Source of the DNA: MWH-TA3 sp044353905
Lineage (GTDB): Bacteria; Actinomycetota; Actinomycetes; Actinomycetales; Microbacteriaceae
NCBI GenBank assembly: GCA_044353905.1
Contig: JBILBA010000012.1
Location: 1 to 30,783, forward strand
Direction of reading: 5' to 3'
Length of the DNA stretch: 30,783 bases
This document shows, one piece after another, positions 30,764 through 30,783 of this stretch. Every line of letters begins with the position of its first letter. Position 1 is the stretch's first letter. Made by a program: the position numbers and the translations under genes. The notes below the pieces were generated by a model. It was given only the letters and a program-made list of their open reading frames with translations, was not told where the DNA came from and did no database searches.

Positions 30764-30783
30764 ATGTCCGTGAATCCCGATTT
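30764..30783 (+). CDS. First codons of a gene cut off by the window edge
   Basis: ATG at 30764 followed by SVNPD and open to the end (six codons visible). Support comes from the -10 box 7 bases ahead and its position 24 bases after the SRAP gene. Nothing can be said about its product. Confidence 0.4.

Noticed and set aside
1..30783. CRISPR arrays, tRNA or rRNA genes, toxin-antitoxin or phage-defence genes
   Set aside because: No regularly spaced repeats, cloverleaf-like sequences or recognisable defence proteins were found on either strand.

Overview
The window looks like chromosomal DNA from a high-GC Gram-positive actinobacterium, probably order Micrococcales and perhaps family Microbacteriaceae. 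Three things point this way: a 32-residue bS22 (AURKAIP1/COX24-type) ribosomal protein gene, many start codons that sit 6-8 bases after a TANNNT -10 box (leaderless transcripts), and gene families common in that group (psuG-psuK, SDR plus DUF2867 protein, receiver-less OmpR-type regulator). This placement is inference; no rRNA or single-copy phylogenetic marker is present. Genes are packed tightly, and ATGA/GTGA stop-start overlaps are frequent. I saw no tRNA, rRNA, CRISPR array, transposase or integrase.

Region 1 (2-10379, plus strand) is a catabolic and uptake cluster. In order: the C-terminal end of an acyl-CoA synthetase, a cyclase-family hydrolase, a tartrate/D-malate-type dehydrogenase, a DUF35 zinc-ribbon/OB protein, a thiolase-like protein, an aldo/keto reductase, then an SsuA/TauA/NMT1-type ABC importer (lipoprotein, ATPase, two permeases), an ACMSD-type amidohydrolase and a TauE/SafE exporter. 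Nearly all junctions overlap, so it should act as one or two transcription units. A convergent TetR-type regulator and a Rid-family protein (10407-11594, minus) lie at its end and may belong to it. The substrate is not evident; this is the best candidate for an undescribed pathway here.

Region 2 (11638-18063, minus strand) is a surface-glycan operon: a nitroreductase with a long N-terminal extension, a flippase-like membrane protein, a polysaccharide pyruvyl transferase, a DPM-like GT2 glycosyltransferase and a large GT-C-type membrane glycosyltransferase.

Region 3 (18122-22584) holds an SDR oxidoreductase, a GH3 beta-N-acetylhexosaminidase-like lipoprotein, a DMT-family exporter and a large SDR/DUF2867 protein.

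Region 4 (22619-27492) centres on nucleobase salvage and related functions: psuG and psuK (pseudouridine to uracil plus ribose 5-phosphate), a class I photolyase, a receiver-less winged-helix regulator, upp (uracil to UMP) and tadA (tRNA A34 to inosine).

Region 5 (27489-30783) has a small membrane protein divergent from proC, a His/Gly-rich membrane-anchored protein with a strong terminator, bS22, a glutaredoxin-like protein, a Dabb protein, an SRAP/HMCES-type DNA-protein crosslink protein and the first codons of another gene.
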